Below are positions 1-5,085 of a stretch of 8,116 nt of DNA, in pieces. Position numbers and translations under genes: made by a program. The notes below the pieces were generated by a model that was given only the letters and a program-made list of their open reading frames with translations, had not been told where the DNA came from and did no database searches. Within the stretch, counting starts at the first letter, position 1; each line of letters begins with the position of its first letter. Source of the stretch: JAZKSG01 sp964384785 (GTDB lineage Archaea; Thermoplasmatota; E2; DHVEG-1); assembly GCA_964384785.1 (NCBI GenBank), contig CAYLLH010000070.1, positions 1-8,116 of the forward strand, in the 5' to 3' direction.

Positions 1-218
1 TAAATGAAACAATTCTTACTGAGAATAATATAACAGAAGATAAAATAATATCGACCCTGAATAACAGTTTTGATATAACTCTAAATTATCAGAATCAAAC
101 AATCAACGAAACAAAAAATGATAACAGGTTTTTCTTACCCGGTTTTGAAATAATACAACTTTTTATAGTTTTAACAACATTGATATTACTAATAAATAAA
201 AAGAAAAAAACTTTTTAA
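1..218 (+). CDS. C-terminal end of a cell-surface protein with PGF-CTERM-like anchor (5' partial)
   Basis: Only the last 71 codons are visible, with the first whole codon at position 3. The tail has the three parts of an archaeosortase sorting signal: a Pro-Gly-Phe motif (P46-G47-F48 of the visible part), a hydrophobic stretch of about 16 residues (I50-I64), and a basic end with four lysines (K66-K69). Ahead of it are five N-glycosylation sequons in 51 residues (N1-E-T, N9-I-T, N20-N-S, N31-Q-T, N35-E-T), as in a glycosylated stalk outside the membrane. From family knowledge, PGF-CTERM proteins are secreted, processed by archaeosortase A and joined to a lipid. The function of the missing main part cannot be told. 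An ordinary C-terminal membrane anchor is the alternative. The next gene starts 17 bases after the stop, so the two may be co-transcribed. Confidence 0.75.
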   Translation, partial: NETILTENNITEDKIISTLNNSFDITLNYQNQTINETKNDNRFFLPGFEIIQLFIVLTTLILLINKKKKTF

Positions 219-235
219 GAGGAAAAAAAAGTGTT

Positions 236-1498
236 ATGAAAAAAAAAGTTTATAGAAAATATTTAACAGCTTTTTTCCTTCTTTTATTTATTTTAACAAT
301 TTATTCCGATAGTGTTTCAGCAGAAAAAAATTCTGATGATACAATCTATGTTGAATATTATTACTCAGAAATCTGCAATAGTTGTATGGAAAAAAAAGAA
401 AATATTGTAGAATTAATAGAACAAAAATATGATAATACTTCAAATATTGTTTTTGTTTATAAAAAAACCAGTGAATATCAAAACGAGTATGAGTTTTATC
501 AAAAAAAATACAATATAGATTATCCTTTTATTATTCTAAAAAATCAGACAAATGAAAGTTTTCTAAAAGAAAGCGATATCACTATTTCTAAACTTAGTAA
601 AAATATTGATTTGTTTCTTCGGGGTGTAACCCCAAAGGGTTCTGATCCTGATGTTGTTGAGTTTAATTTTTTGTTTTGGGATATAAATTTTGATACTGAT
701 GATTTTTCTTTACCTGTTTTAACTGTTGTTCTAGCGGGTGTGGATAGTTTTAATCCATGTGCTTTTTTTATTCTTATTATTCTTCTGGGTCTTTTGGTTC
801 ATGCTAAAAACCGTAAACGTATGCTTCTTATAGGTGGTATTTTTATTTTTTTCTCTGGTTTTTTGTATGCTTTGTTTATGTTTGTTTTGTTTAATGTTTT
901 TTATTTAACTCGTGAAAGTATAACAGTTATCACTATTATCGCAGGGTTGCTGGCTCTTAGTTTGGGTGTTTTGGATATTAAGGATTTTTTCTTTTTTAAA
1001 AAAGGAGTTTCTATTAGTATTCCTGATGAGAAAAAACCTGATATTTATAAAAAAATGCGTGATCTAGTTAAAAACCCGCGTCTTGCTGCTGTGGTTTTTG
1101 GAACCGTTGTTTTAGCAGGTACTGTTAATTTTTATGAGCTTTTGTGTACATTGGGTCTTCCATTGGTTTTTACTCAGAAGCTTTCTACCTATGATCTATC
1201 TGGTTTTGAGTATTATATTTATATTGTTTTTTATAATGTTGTTTATGTTATACCGTTGATTGTTATAGTGTTGATTTTTGTTTATACTCTGGGTCGAGTG
1301 ACTCTTACTGAGTGGCATGGCCGGCTTTTGAAGCTTTTTGCGGGTATCATGCTTTCTGGTTTTGGTTTGATGATGCTAATTGATTATCAACTTCTTAGTA
1401 ATGTTGTAACACCGGTTATTTTGCTTTTGATAAGTATTATTTCTACATTTTTAGTTTCTTTTATTTGGAAAAAATTTAAACTAGGAGAACAAAGTTAA
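236..1498 (+). CDS. Thioredoxin-like domain fused to CcdA/DsbD-like transmembrane electron-transfer protein
   Basis: The 420-residue product appears to move reducing equivalents across the membrane to an extracytoplasmic thiol domain. Residues 1-29 look like a signal peptide or N-terminal anchor (basic start, hydrophobic 10-22, possible cleavage after S28-A29). Residues about 36-125 resemble a small thioredoxin/glutaredoxin fold, with C47-N-S-C50 and Y96-P97-F98 as a likely cis-proline element. Sequons at N67, N103 and N106 fit an outside location. From about residue 158 to 412 there are roughly seven hydrophobic segments. The first contains N173-P174-C175 and the one near 300 contains E301-L-L-C304, the two positions expected for the reactive cysteine pair of CcdA/DsbD. 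The domain order (Trx first, no DsbD-alpha domain) differs from bacterial DsbD. AGAGG at 218-222 is a somewhat distant ribosome site. The gene lies 17 bases after a surface-protein gene. The partner substrate is unknown. Confidence 0.82.
   Translation: MKKKVYRKYLTAFFLLLFILTIYSDSVSAEKNSDDTIYVEYYYSEICNSCMEKKENIVELIEQKYDNTSNIVFVYKKTSEYQNEYEFYQKKYNIDYPFIILKNQTNESFLKESDITISKLSKNIDLFLRGVTPKGSDPDVVEFNFLFWDINFDTDDFSLPVLTVVLAGVDSFNPCAFFILIILLGLLVHAKNRKRMLLIGGIFIFFSGFLYALFMFVLFNVFYLTRESITVITIIAGLLALSLGVLDIKDFFFFKKGVSISIPDEKKPDIYKKMRDLVKNPRLAAVVFGTVVLAGTVNFYELLCTLGLPLVFTQKLSTYDLSGFEYYIYIVFYNVVYVIPLIVIVLIFVYTLGRVTLTEWHGRLLKLFAGIMLSGFGLMMLIDYQLLSNVVTPVILLLISIISTFLVSFIWKKFKLGEQS
621..639 (+). repeat. Compact GC-rich inverted repeat inside the Trx-CcdA gene
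   Basis: GGGGT-GTA-ACCCC forms a five-base-pair stem with a three-base loop. The last three C of its right arm can instead pair with the following GGG (CCC-AAA-GGG). It is one of very few G/C runs in a strongly AT-rich gene. It lies at residues 129-135, in the linker between the thioredoxin-like and membrane parts. It may simply encode Gly-Val-Thr-Pro; no function is shown. Confidence 0.45.
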
Positions 1499-1516
1499 CC
1501 TTTTTCTGATAGTTTA

Positions 1517-1825
1517 ATGGGACGTAAACGTGATAAGAATCTAGAGAAAAAAATTGCTCGTAGTCGTATCGATAAACTTTTTACTATGGCTGAGCACACT
1601 GCTTTATCCGGAAAACTAAATTTTTCTGATCGTTATGTAGAAATAGCTCGGAAGATATCAATGCGTTACCAGATTCCTATCCCTCGTCGTTTTAAACGAT
1701 GTTTCTGTAAACACTGTTACAGTTATATGCTACCGGGTGTAACTTGTCGTGTGCGTGTTCATAGAGGCAGGATTGTTTTTTATTGTTTTAATTGTAAAAA
1801 ATTTAGTCGTTTTCCCATAAAATAA
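1517..1825 (+). CDS. rnp4: Ribonuclease P protein component 4 (Rpp21/Rpr2 family)
   Basis: This is a 102-residue basic protein. It matches archaeal Rpp21, the zinc-binding RNase P subunit that works with component 1 (Rpp29) on the catalytic RNA in 5' maturation of tRNA. The N-terminal half (8-50) is the helical part contacting Rpp29. The C-terminal half is a zinc ribbon with C64-K-H-C67 and C90-F-N-C93. Between the pairs is the family pattern of a Pro-Gly followed by a basic strand (P73-G74, R78, R80, R84), and near the end is the R98-F-P pattern. Extra cysteines at 62 and 77 are not the usual ligands. It ends soon after the ribbon, so it is slightly short for the family. ATG 1517 is the first start after the in-frame stop of the upstream gene; there is no good Shine-Dalgarno, only TGAT seven bases before. 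It sits 18 bases after the redox gene. Confidence 0.93.
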   Translation: MGRKRDKNLEKKIARSRIDKLFTMAEHTALSGKLNFSDRYVEIARKISMRYQIPIPRRFKRCFCKHCYSYMLPGVTCRVRVHRGRIVFYCFNCKKFSRFPIK

Positions 1826-1830
1826 ACTAG

Positions 1831-1849
1831 AAAACCAATTGGTTTTTTT
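1831..1849 (+). terminator. Perfect 16-bp palindrome followed by T-run
   Basis: AAAACCAATTGGTTTT (1831-1846) is a perfect palindrome and runs into seven T (1843-1849). It begins five bases after the rnp4 stop and lies ahead of the S19e promoter. A stem with a U-tract is a plausible end for the upstream transcript, since archaeal RNA polymerase terminates on U-tracts. With no unpaired loop bases the hairpin must open its centre, so a protein-binding site is the alternative. Confidence 0.55.
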
Positions 1850-1857
1850 CATCCGGT

Positions 1858-1870
1858 ATACTTATATAAC
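1858..1870 (+). promoter_or_regulatory. Probable TATA-box promoter of the S19e-aIF6 cluster
   Basis: The 108-base gap between rnp4 and S19e contains ACTTATATAAC at 1860-1870, a good archaeal TATA box about 65-75 bases before the S19e start. Transcription would be expected to begin about 25 bases downstream, near 1888-1895, leaving a leader of some 40 bases that holds the GAGGTT ribosome site at 1919-1924. The call is from pattern and position only. Confidence 0.55.
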
Positions 1871-1934
1871 CTTTTGTTTATTACCGATGTCCTAATTTAT
1901 ATATTAAATATAGATAAAGAGGTTAAATTGGTTT

Positions 1935-2363
1935 ATGACAACAGTTTATGATGTACCCGCTAAAGATTTAATTGATGAGGTTGCTAAAAAACTTCAGAAA
2001 GAAAAATCTATAAAGATACCAGAAGAGAACAGATATGCTCGTACTAGTATAACATGTGAAAATATACCTGAGAATAAAGACTGGTGGTATACCCGTTGCG
2101 CATCGGTTCTTAGAAAAGTCTATATCAAAAATGGTGTAGGTGTTCAACGTTTAAGATCAGAATATGGTGGAGCTAAGGATATGGGTTCAAAACCAGATAA
2201 AGCACGTCAAGGTTCTGGTACTGTTGTAAGAAGAGCACTTCAACAACTAGAAGAAGCAGGTTTTATCAAAAAAATTAAAGGACAAGGTCGAGTGGTTACA
2301 TCCAAAGGCCGATCTTTTATGGATAATGCATCAATGGATGTTTTGAAAAAAATTGGTAAATAA
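1935..2363 (+). CDS. rps19e: Small ribosomal subunit protein S19e (eS19)
   Basis: This 142-residue protein is the archaeal/eukaryotic small-subunit protein eS19, located in the 30S head and, in eukaryotes, needed for pre-18S rRNA maturation. Family hallmarks are in order: the N-terminal D-V-P-A with following helix (residues 6-20), D49-W50-W51-Y-T-R54 with the A-S-V-L-R-K-V-Y run to 63, G67-V-G-V with R72-L-R and Y77-G-G, S94-G-T with R99-R100 and the helix to residue 110 (L-E-E-A-G), and the strand G118-R-V-V-T with K124-G-R. Length is normal. GAGGTT at 1919-1924 is ten bases before ATG 1935. It is the first gene after the promoter near 1860 and leads the cluster with PDCD5, L39e, L31e and aIF6, a gene order common in archaea. 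Confidence 0.97.
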   Translation: MTTVYDVPAKDLIDEVAKKLQKEKSIKIPEENRYARTSITCENIPENKDWWYTRCASVLRKVYIKNGVGVQRLRSEYGGAKDMGSKPDKARQGSGTVVRRALQQLEEAGFIKKIKGQGRVVTSKGRSFMDNASMDVLKKIGK

Positions 2364-2453
2364 ACAAAACCTTATCATAAATTTATTATAATGTTTAGTT
2401 TGGATAAATTATTAATAGTATAAGATAAAATAATGTGATTCGACGTAATAATT

Positions 2454-2789
2454 ATGGACGACGAACTAGAAAAAATAAAGAAAAAAAGACTAAAAGAATT
2501 GCAACAACAGGGTCAGCTTGAGGACCAATTAGAAGAACAAGAAACTCAAAATGAAGAATTTGAACAACAAAAAAAGATGGTCCTTATAAGTATTATGACT
2601 CCTAAAGCACGTGAAAGACTAGGTAATATAAGAGTTGCACGTCCAAAAGTTGCTGAATCAATTGAAAGTCAACTGATTATGCTTGCTCAATCAGGCAGGT
2701 TGCAAAGTAAAATAAATGATAAGCAGTTACAGCAACTGCTTAAAAGAATGATACCTAAAAAAAGAGATTTCAATATAAGAAGAAGGTGA
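2454..2789 (+). CDS. PDCD5-family DNA-binding protein
   Basis: This 111-residue protein is a member of the PDCD5/TFAR19 family, a small three-helix-bundle protein with a flexible N-terminal helix. Archaeal members bind DNA or ribosome-related partners, but their exact role is not settled. Residues 1-42 are a charged, Gln/Glu-rich helix likely to be extended and partly disordered. The core is typical: M48-T-P-K-A-R-E-R-L around 48-56, V61-A-R-P-K around 61-65, then a helix with E68, E71 and Q73 and a Gly-Arg-Leu turn (81-83), then D89-K with Q91-L-Q-Q-L. A basic end closes it. GTGAT at 2435-2439 is 14 bases upstream, farther than usual. Its stop TGA is part of the ribosome site of L39e, so the two are tightly linked. 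It occupies its usual place between S19e and L39e. Confidence 0.95.
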   Translation: MDDELEKIKKKRLKELQQQGQLEDQLEEQETQNEEFEQQKKMVLISIMTPKARERLGNIRVARPKVAESIESQLIMLAQSGRLQSKINDKQLQQLLKRMIPKKRDFNIRRR

Positions 2790-2799
2790 AAAATAGTTT

Positions 2800-2958
2800 A
2801 TGTCATCACGTAAAACTCTTACAAGAAAAATTAGGCTTAACAAGGCTACTCGTAGTAACAGGCGTGTTCCCGCCTGGATTATGTTAAAAACAAATAGACG
2901 TTTTACCCGTCATCCAAAACAACGTCATTGGCGACGTGATAATCTTAAAAAAAGCTGA
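2800..2958 (+). CDS. rpl39e: Large ribosomal subunit protein L39e (eL39)
   Basis: This 52-residue, very basic protein is easily missed because of its size. It matches eL39, which lines the peptide exit tunnel of the 50S subunit in archaea and eukaryotes, in place of the bacterial L23 loop. Visible hallmarks are M-S-S with basic residues at 4, 9, 10 and 12, the N20-R-R-V-P-A-W26 segment, T31-N-R-R34, H38-P-K40 and the closing H43-W44-R45-R46. Length is normal for the family (about 50). AAGGTGA at 2783-2789 overlaps the PDCD5 stop codon and is ten bases from ATG 2800, so translation is probably coupled to the upstream gene. L31e begins six bases after its stop. Confidence 0.97.
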   Translation: MSSRKTLTRKIRLNKATRSNRRVPAWIMLKTNRRFTRHPKQRHWRRDNLKKS

Positions 2959-2964
2959 TGAACT

Positions 2965-3687
2965 ATGGCAGAAGAAAAAGAAAGAATTTATGTTATACCA
3001 CTTAAGGCTAAGAATTATACGAATTCTAAAGCAGCTGATACAGCTGTAAGAAGAGTTAAGAATTTTTTAACCAGACATATGAAAGTAGAAGAAAAAGATA
3101 TCTGGATAGATGAATCTTTGAATCGTATGCTTTGGTCTCATGGAAAATATAGTATGCCTAATCGTGTACGTGTTAAAGCTGTTAAATTTGATGATGGAAT
3201 AGTTGAAGCATCACTTCCTGAGCTTGAATTTAAAAAATCACGTCGTGAAATCCTTCGTGAGGAACGTGAAAAGAAAACACCGGTTCTTCGAAAGGAGGAA
3301 ATGCCTGAAGAAGAGGAAGAAGGTGAAGGTGGAGCTGATGATTATGAGATGGTTCCCACTGCTGATGGTGATGTGAAACTTAAGAAGAAGAAACCTAAGA
3401 AAGAAAAAGAATCAGAAGAAAAATCTGAGGAATCTGAAAAGGAAACTAAGGACTCTAAAAAGACTGAGAAACCAAAAAAAGAAGAAAAAACGGGTAAAAA
3501 AGAAACAAAGAAATCCAAGAAAAAAGAAGAAACCGATGAAAAAAAGAAAACTGAAACAAAAAAACCAGCTAAATCAACAAAAAAAGAAACAAAACCAAAA
3601 ACTTCCGGAAAAAAGAAACCTGAAGAGTCCTCAAAAACAGAGAAAAAAACGGATTCTAAAAAGAAATCTTCTGAAAAGAAAAAATAG
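2965..3687 (+). CDS. rpl31e: Large ribosomal subunit protein L31e (eL31) with long Lys/Glu-rich C-terminal extension
   Basis: Residues about 6-90 are a complete eL31, the protein beside the 50S tunnel exit: I8-Y-V-I-P-L, a helix with A24, R29-R30 and V31, the M39-K-V-E/D-I-W segment (39-48), L52-N with W57 and G60, and a strand with P65, R67-V-R69-V. Normal family length is about 85-100. This protein continues to 240 residues. An acidic stretch (112-127) is followed by a short island at 125-139 (D-D-Y-E-M-V-P-T-A-D-G-D-V). Then come about 100 residues almost entirely Lys, Glu, Ser and Thr, very probably disordered and resembling a nucleic-acid-binding tail. The reading frame is open and matches the core in codon use, so this looks like a real extension rather than a frameshift. 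The ribosome site is weak (CTGATGA at the L39e stop). It lies between L39e and aIF6, the usual order. Confidence 0.95.
   Translation: MAEEKERIYVIPLKAKNYTNSKAADTAVRRVKNFLTRHMKVEEKDIWIDESLNRMLWSHGKYSMPNRVRVKAVKFDDGIVEASLPELEFKKSRREILREEREKKTPVLRKEEMPEEEEEGEGGADDYEMVPTADGDVKLKKKKPKKEKESEEKSEESEKETKDSKKTEKPKKEEKTGKKETKKSKKKEETDEKKKTETKKPAKSTKKETKPKTSGKKKPEESSKTEKKTDSKKKSSEKKK
3271..3684 (+). repeat. Low-complexity A/purine-rich tract encoding the L31e tail
   Basis: About 410 bases of strongly A- and purine-biased sequence encode residues 103-240 of L31e. AAA, AAG, GAA and GAG codons dominate, mixed with ACA/ACT and TCT/TCC. Imperfect short repeats such as Lys-Lys-Glu-Thr-Lys and Glu-Lys-Lys-Thr occur throughout. 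A second frame stays open here (3536-3718) only because of the composition; it is not a gene. Tracts like this tend to change length by slippage. Confidence 0.8.
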
Positions 3688-3697
3688 AAATAATGAT

Positions 3698-3703
3698 GTG
3701 ATC
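3698..3703 (+). promoter_or_regulatory. GTGATC ribosome-binding site of aIF6
   Basis: GTGATC lies seven bases before ATG 3711. It is complementary to GAUCAC, which precedes CCUCC near the 3' end of archaeal 16S rRNA. This pairs in a shifted register compared with the usual GGAGG, and supports 3711 as the start of aIF6. Confidence 0.6.
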
Positions 3704-3710
3704 ATTTTTT

Positions 3711-4376
3711 ATGCTTGAACTTCTGGATTTTAATGAGAATCCTAATCTAGGTGTTTTTTGTCGTTGTAATGACGACATTGTTTTTATCCGCACGGGTCTT
3801 ACAAAAAAAACATTAAATAAAGTAAAAAAGGTTTTAGAAGCAGAACTGGTTGAGTTTAGTGTTTCTGATTCAAATATAGTCGGGTCTTTAATGGCATTAA
3901 ATTCAAAGGGTGCTGTGTTGACTGATTTTGCTGATAAAAAATGTGTTAATGTTGTTCGTGATTTAGGTTTGAATGTTTGTGTTATCGGAGATATTTATAA
4001 TGCTGCAGGTAATGATATACTAGTTAATGATTCTGGTTGTATGGTTCATCCGGATATCTCTGATGAATCAATCCGTCTTATTGGTAAAACTTTTGATGTT
4101 CCTGTTCATCGTGGTAAAATTGGTGGACTTAAAAATGTGGGTATGGCTGCTGTTGTAACAAATAAGGGTTGTTTATGTCATCCAAAAGTTACTGATGAGG
4201 AAAAAAATAATATTAAAAAGATTTTTGATGTTGATGTTATGATTGGTACTGTTAATCATGGTAGTCCTGTGATTGGTAGTGGTTTAGTTTCTAATTCTAA
4301 GGGTTGTATCATCGGTGATTCAACAACTGGTATTGAGATGGGTAGAATCGAGGAAGCCTTAGGTTTTCTTGACTGA
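3711..4376 (+). CDS. eif6: Translation initiation factor 6 (aIF6), anti-association factor
   Basis: This 221-residue protein is the archaeal orthologue of eIF6, which binds the 50S subunit and prevents it joining 30S, and in eukaryotes takes part in 60S maturation. The pseudo-fivefold beta-alpha propeller is visible as repeated turns with Asn and Gly before a hydrophobic strand: N64-S-K-G67, N106-D-S-G109, N151-K-G153 and N195-S-K-G198, each opening a new blade. The G179-T-V-N-H-G-S-P-V-I-G-S-G191 segment is characteristic. Residue 1 begins the first blade strand, and length is normal for archaeal members. The start is supported by GTGATC seven bases upstream. The gene is rich in T at third positions, unlike the A-rich L31e tail before it. 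It is the last gene of the conserved cluster; LX/L20e, often next in archaea, does not follow. Confidence 0.97.
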   Translation: MLELLDFNENPNLGVFCRCNDDIVFIRTGLTKKTLNKVKKVLEAELVEFSVSDSNIVGSLMALNSKGAVLTDFADKKCVNVVRDLGLNVCVIGDIYNAAGNDILVNDSGCMVHPDISDESIRLIGKTFDVPVHRGKIGGLKNVGMAAVVTNKGCLCHPKVTDEEKNNIKKIFDVDVMIGTVNHGSPVIGSGLVSNSKGCIIGDSTTGIEMGRIEEALGFLD

Positions 4377-4415
4377 ATTCTTATAATTTAATATTATTTA
4401 TTAATTTTATAGAAA

Positions 4416-4436
4416 AACTTATAAACTATACGTATA
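4416..4436 (+). promoter_or_regulatory. TATA box with adjoining palindromic possible operator upstream of the regulator
   Basis: The 112-base gap after aIF6 contains ACTTATAAAC (4417-4426), a good archaeal TATA box. It is followed immediately by TATACGTATA (4427-4436), a perfect 10-bp palindrome. The palindrome would lie between the TATA box and the expected transcription start near 4445-4450, where a bound repressor could block recruitment of RNA polymerase. Because the downstream gene encodes a DNA-binding protein, autoregulation is a reasonable guess. AT-rich sequence produces such palindromes by chance fairly often, so this is tentative. Confidence 0.45.
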
Positions 4437-4477
4437 TTATATATTTTACAGTATATAAAAAAGAATAATGATTTCTT

Positions 4478-4484
4478 GGATGAT
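4478..4484 (+). promoter_or_regulatory. Ribosome-binding site deciding the start of the winged-helix regulator
   Basis: GGATGAT, close to the GGTGAT form used elsewhere in this window, lies four bases before ATG 4489. The in-frame ATGs at 4468 and 4480 have no such site upstream. This favours the 124-residue form that begins Met-Ser-Glu-Thr. Confidence 0.45.
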
Positions 4485-4488
4485 AAAA

Positions 4489-4863
4489 ATGAGTGAAACT
4501 TACAATTTTAAACCCGAAGATAAAAAAATTATAGACATCTTCACAGATCTAGGTATGTCCAAAAATCTAGCGAAAACACTTCTTTATGTTTCTAGAGCAA
4601 ACGAATGTCGTTCAGCTGATATAGAAAGAGGAGCCAAACTTAGACAACCCGAAGTAAGTGTAGCAATGCAAAAACTCAGAGACAGAGGTTGGATAGCAGA
4701 GAGACATAAGAAAAAAGAAGGCAAAGGAAGACCAGTACACCTCTATAAGCTTTCATCATCAATAGATGACATAATTGAAAGCTTCGAACAAGAAAAAATA
4801 CAGGAAATTGAGACCATTCAACAAGATTTGGATGAGTTAAGAGATCTTGTAAACAAAAAATAA
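4489..4863 (+). CDS. Winged-helix transcriptional regulator (TrmB/MarR-like, archaeal)
   Basis: The product has 124 residues from ATG 4489, or 131 if translation begins at 4468. It is a cytoplasmic DNA-binding protein of a type common in euryarchaea. In the shorter numbering, residues 13-35 form the first helices (D-L-G-M-S-K-N-L-A), and residues 43-69 form the helix-turn-helix, with the R52/Q53/P54-E-V-S-V recognition helix and the L63-R-D-R-G-W turn. Residues 71-87 form a basic wing (R-H-K-K-K, then G-K-G-R-P) ending in V-H-L-Y. Residues 91-122 form an acidic coiled coil that probably drives dimerisation. The effector-binding domain of sugar-responsive TrmB proteins is missing, so no ligand can be proposed. 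It stands alone between two promoters, and a palindrome by its own TATA box suggests autoregulation. The target genes are unknown. Confidence 0.85.
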   Translation: MSETYNFKPEDKKIIDIFTDLGMSKNLAKTLLYVSRANECRSADIERGAKLRQPEVSVAMQKLRDRGWIAERHKKKEGKGRPVHLYKLSSSIDDIIESFEQEKIQEIETIQQDLDELRDLVNKK

Positions 4864-4901
4864 AAAAAAACTAATTTTTGGGGCAATACAAAACAAAAAT
4901 A

Positions 4902-4917
4902 TTCTTTTCTTTTTTTT
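4902..4917 (+). terminator. T-rich tract after the regulator gene
   Basis: TTCTTTTCTTTTTTTT on the coding strand, about 40 bases after the regulator stop, ends in eight T. Archaeal RNA polymerase terminates on such U-tracts without needing a hairpin. No convincing stem precedes it. It lies before the valS promoter, where a terminator would be expected. Confidence 0.5.
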
Positions 4918-4977
4918 AGTATAAAAAATAATAATTTTTCAAATCATAAAAACACTAAACATTTTTTTGATAAGTAA

Positions 4978-5033
4978 TATTTATAAAACATTGTCTGTTT
5001 GACCCCTTAAAAACAAGATTATGTATATAAAAA
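4978..5033 (+). promoter_or_regulatory. valS promoter region with two candidate TATA boxes
   Basis: The 222-base gap before valS holds a T-rich tract and then two TATA-like sites: ATTTATAAAAC (4979-4989), the better one, and GTATATAAAA (5023-5032). Starts about 25 bases downstream would give leaders of roughly 75 and 30 bases. Both are long enough to include the GGTGA ribosome site at 5072-5076. I see no tRNA-like element, stable stem or conserved riboswitch. Which site is used cannot be told from the sequence. Confidence 0.4.
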
Positions 5034-5085
5034 AATTCTTATCTTTTATAGGATTTTTTTGTATTTCTGTTGGTGAAAAAAAGTT

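Noticed and set aside
2953..2962. TGATGA near the L39e stop and ATGATGT near 3693 as C-boxes of C/D guide RNAs
   Set aside because: No matching D box (CUGA), C'/D' pair or guide-length spacing is present. Both are better explained as stop codons and ribosome sites.
3536..3718. Open frame in +1 relative to L31e, 60 residues of Lys/Gln/Asn
   Set aside because: It exists only because the A-rich L31e tail contains few stops in any frame. It has no ribosome site and no start context.
4879..5006. GGGG at 4879-4882 and CCCC at 5003-5006 as a long-range stem before valS
   Set aside because: Only about four pairs over 120 bases with no extended complementarity; not a supportable structure.
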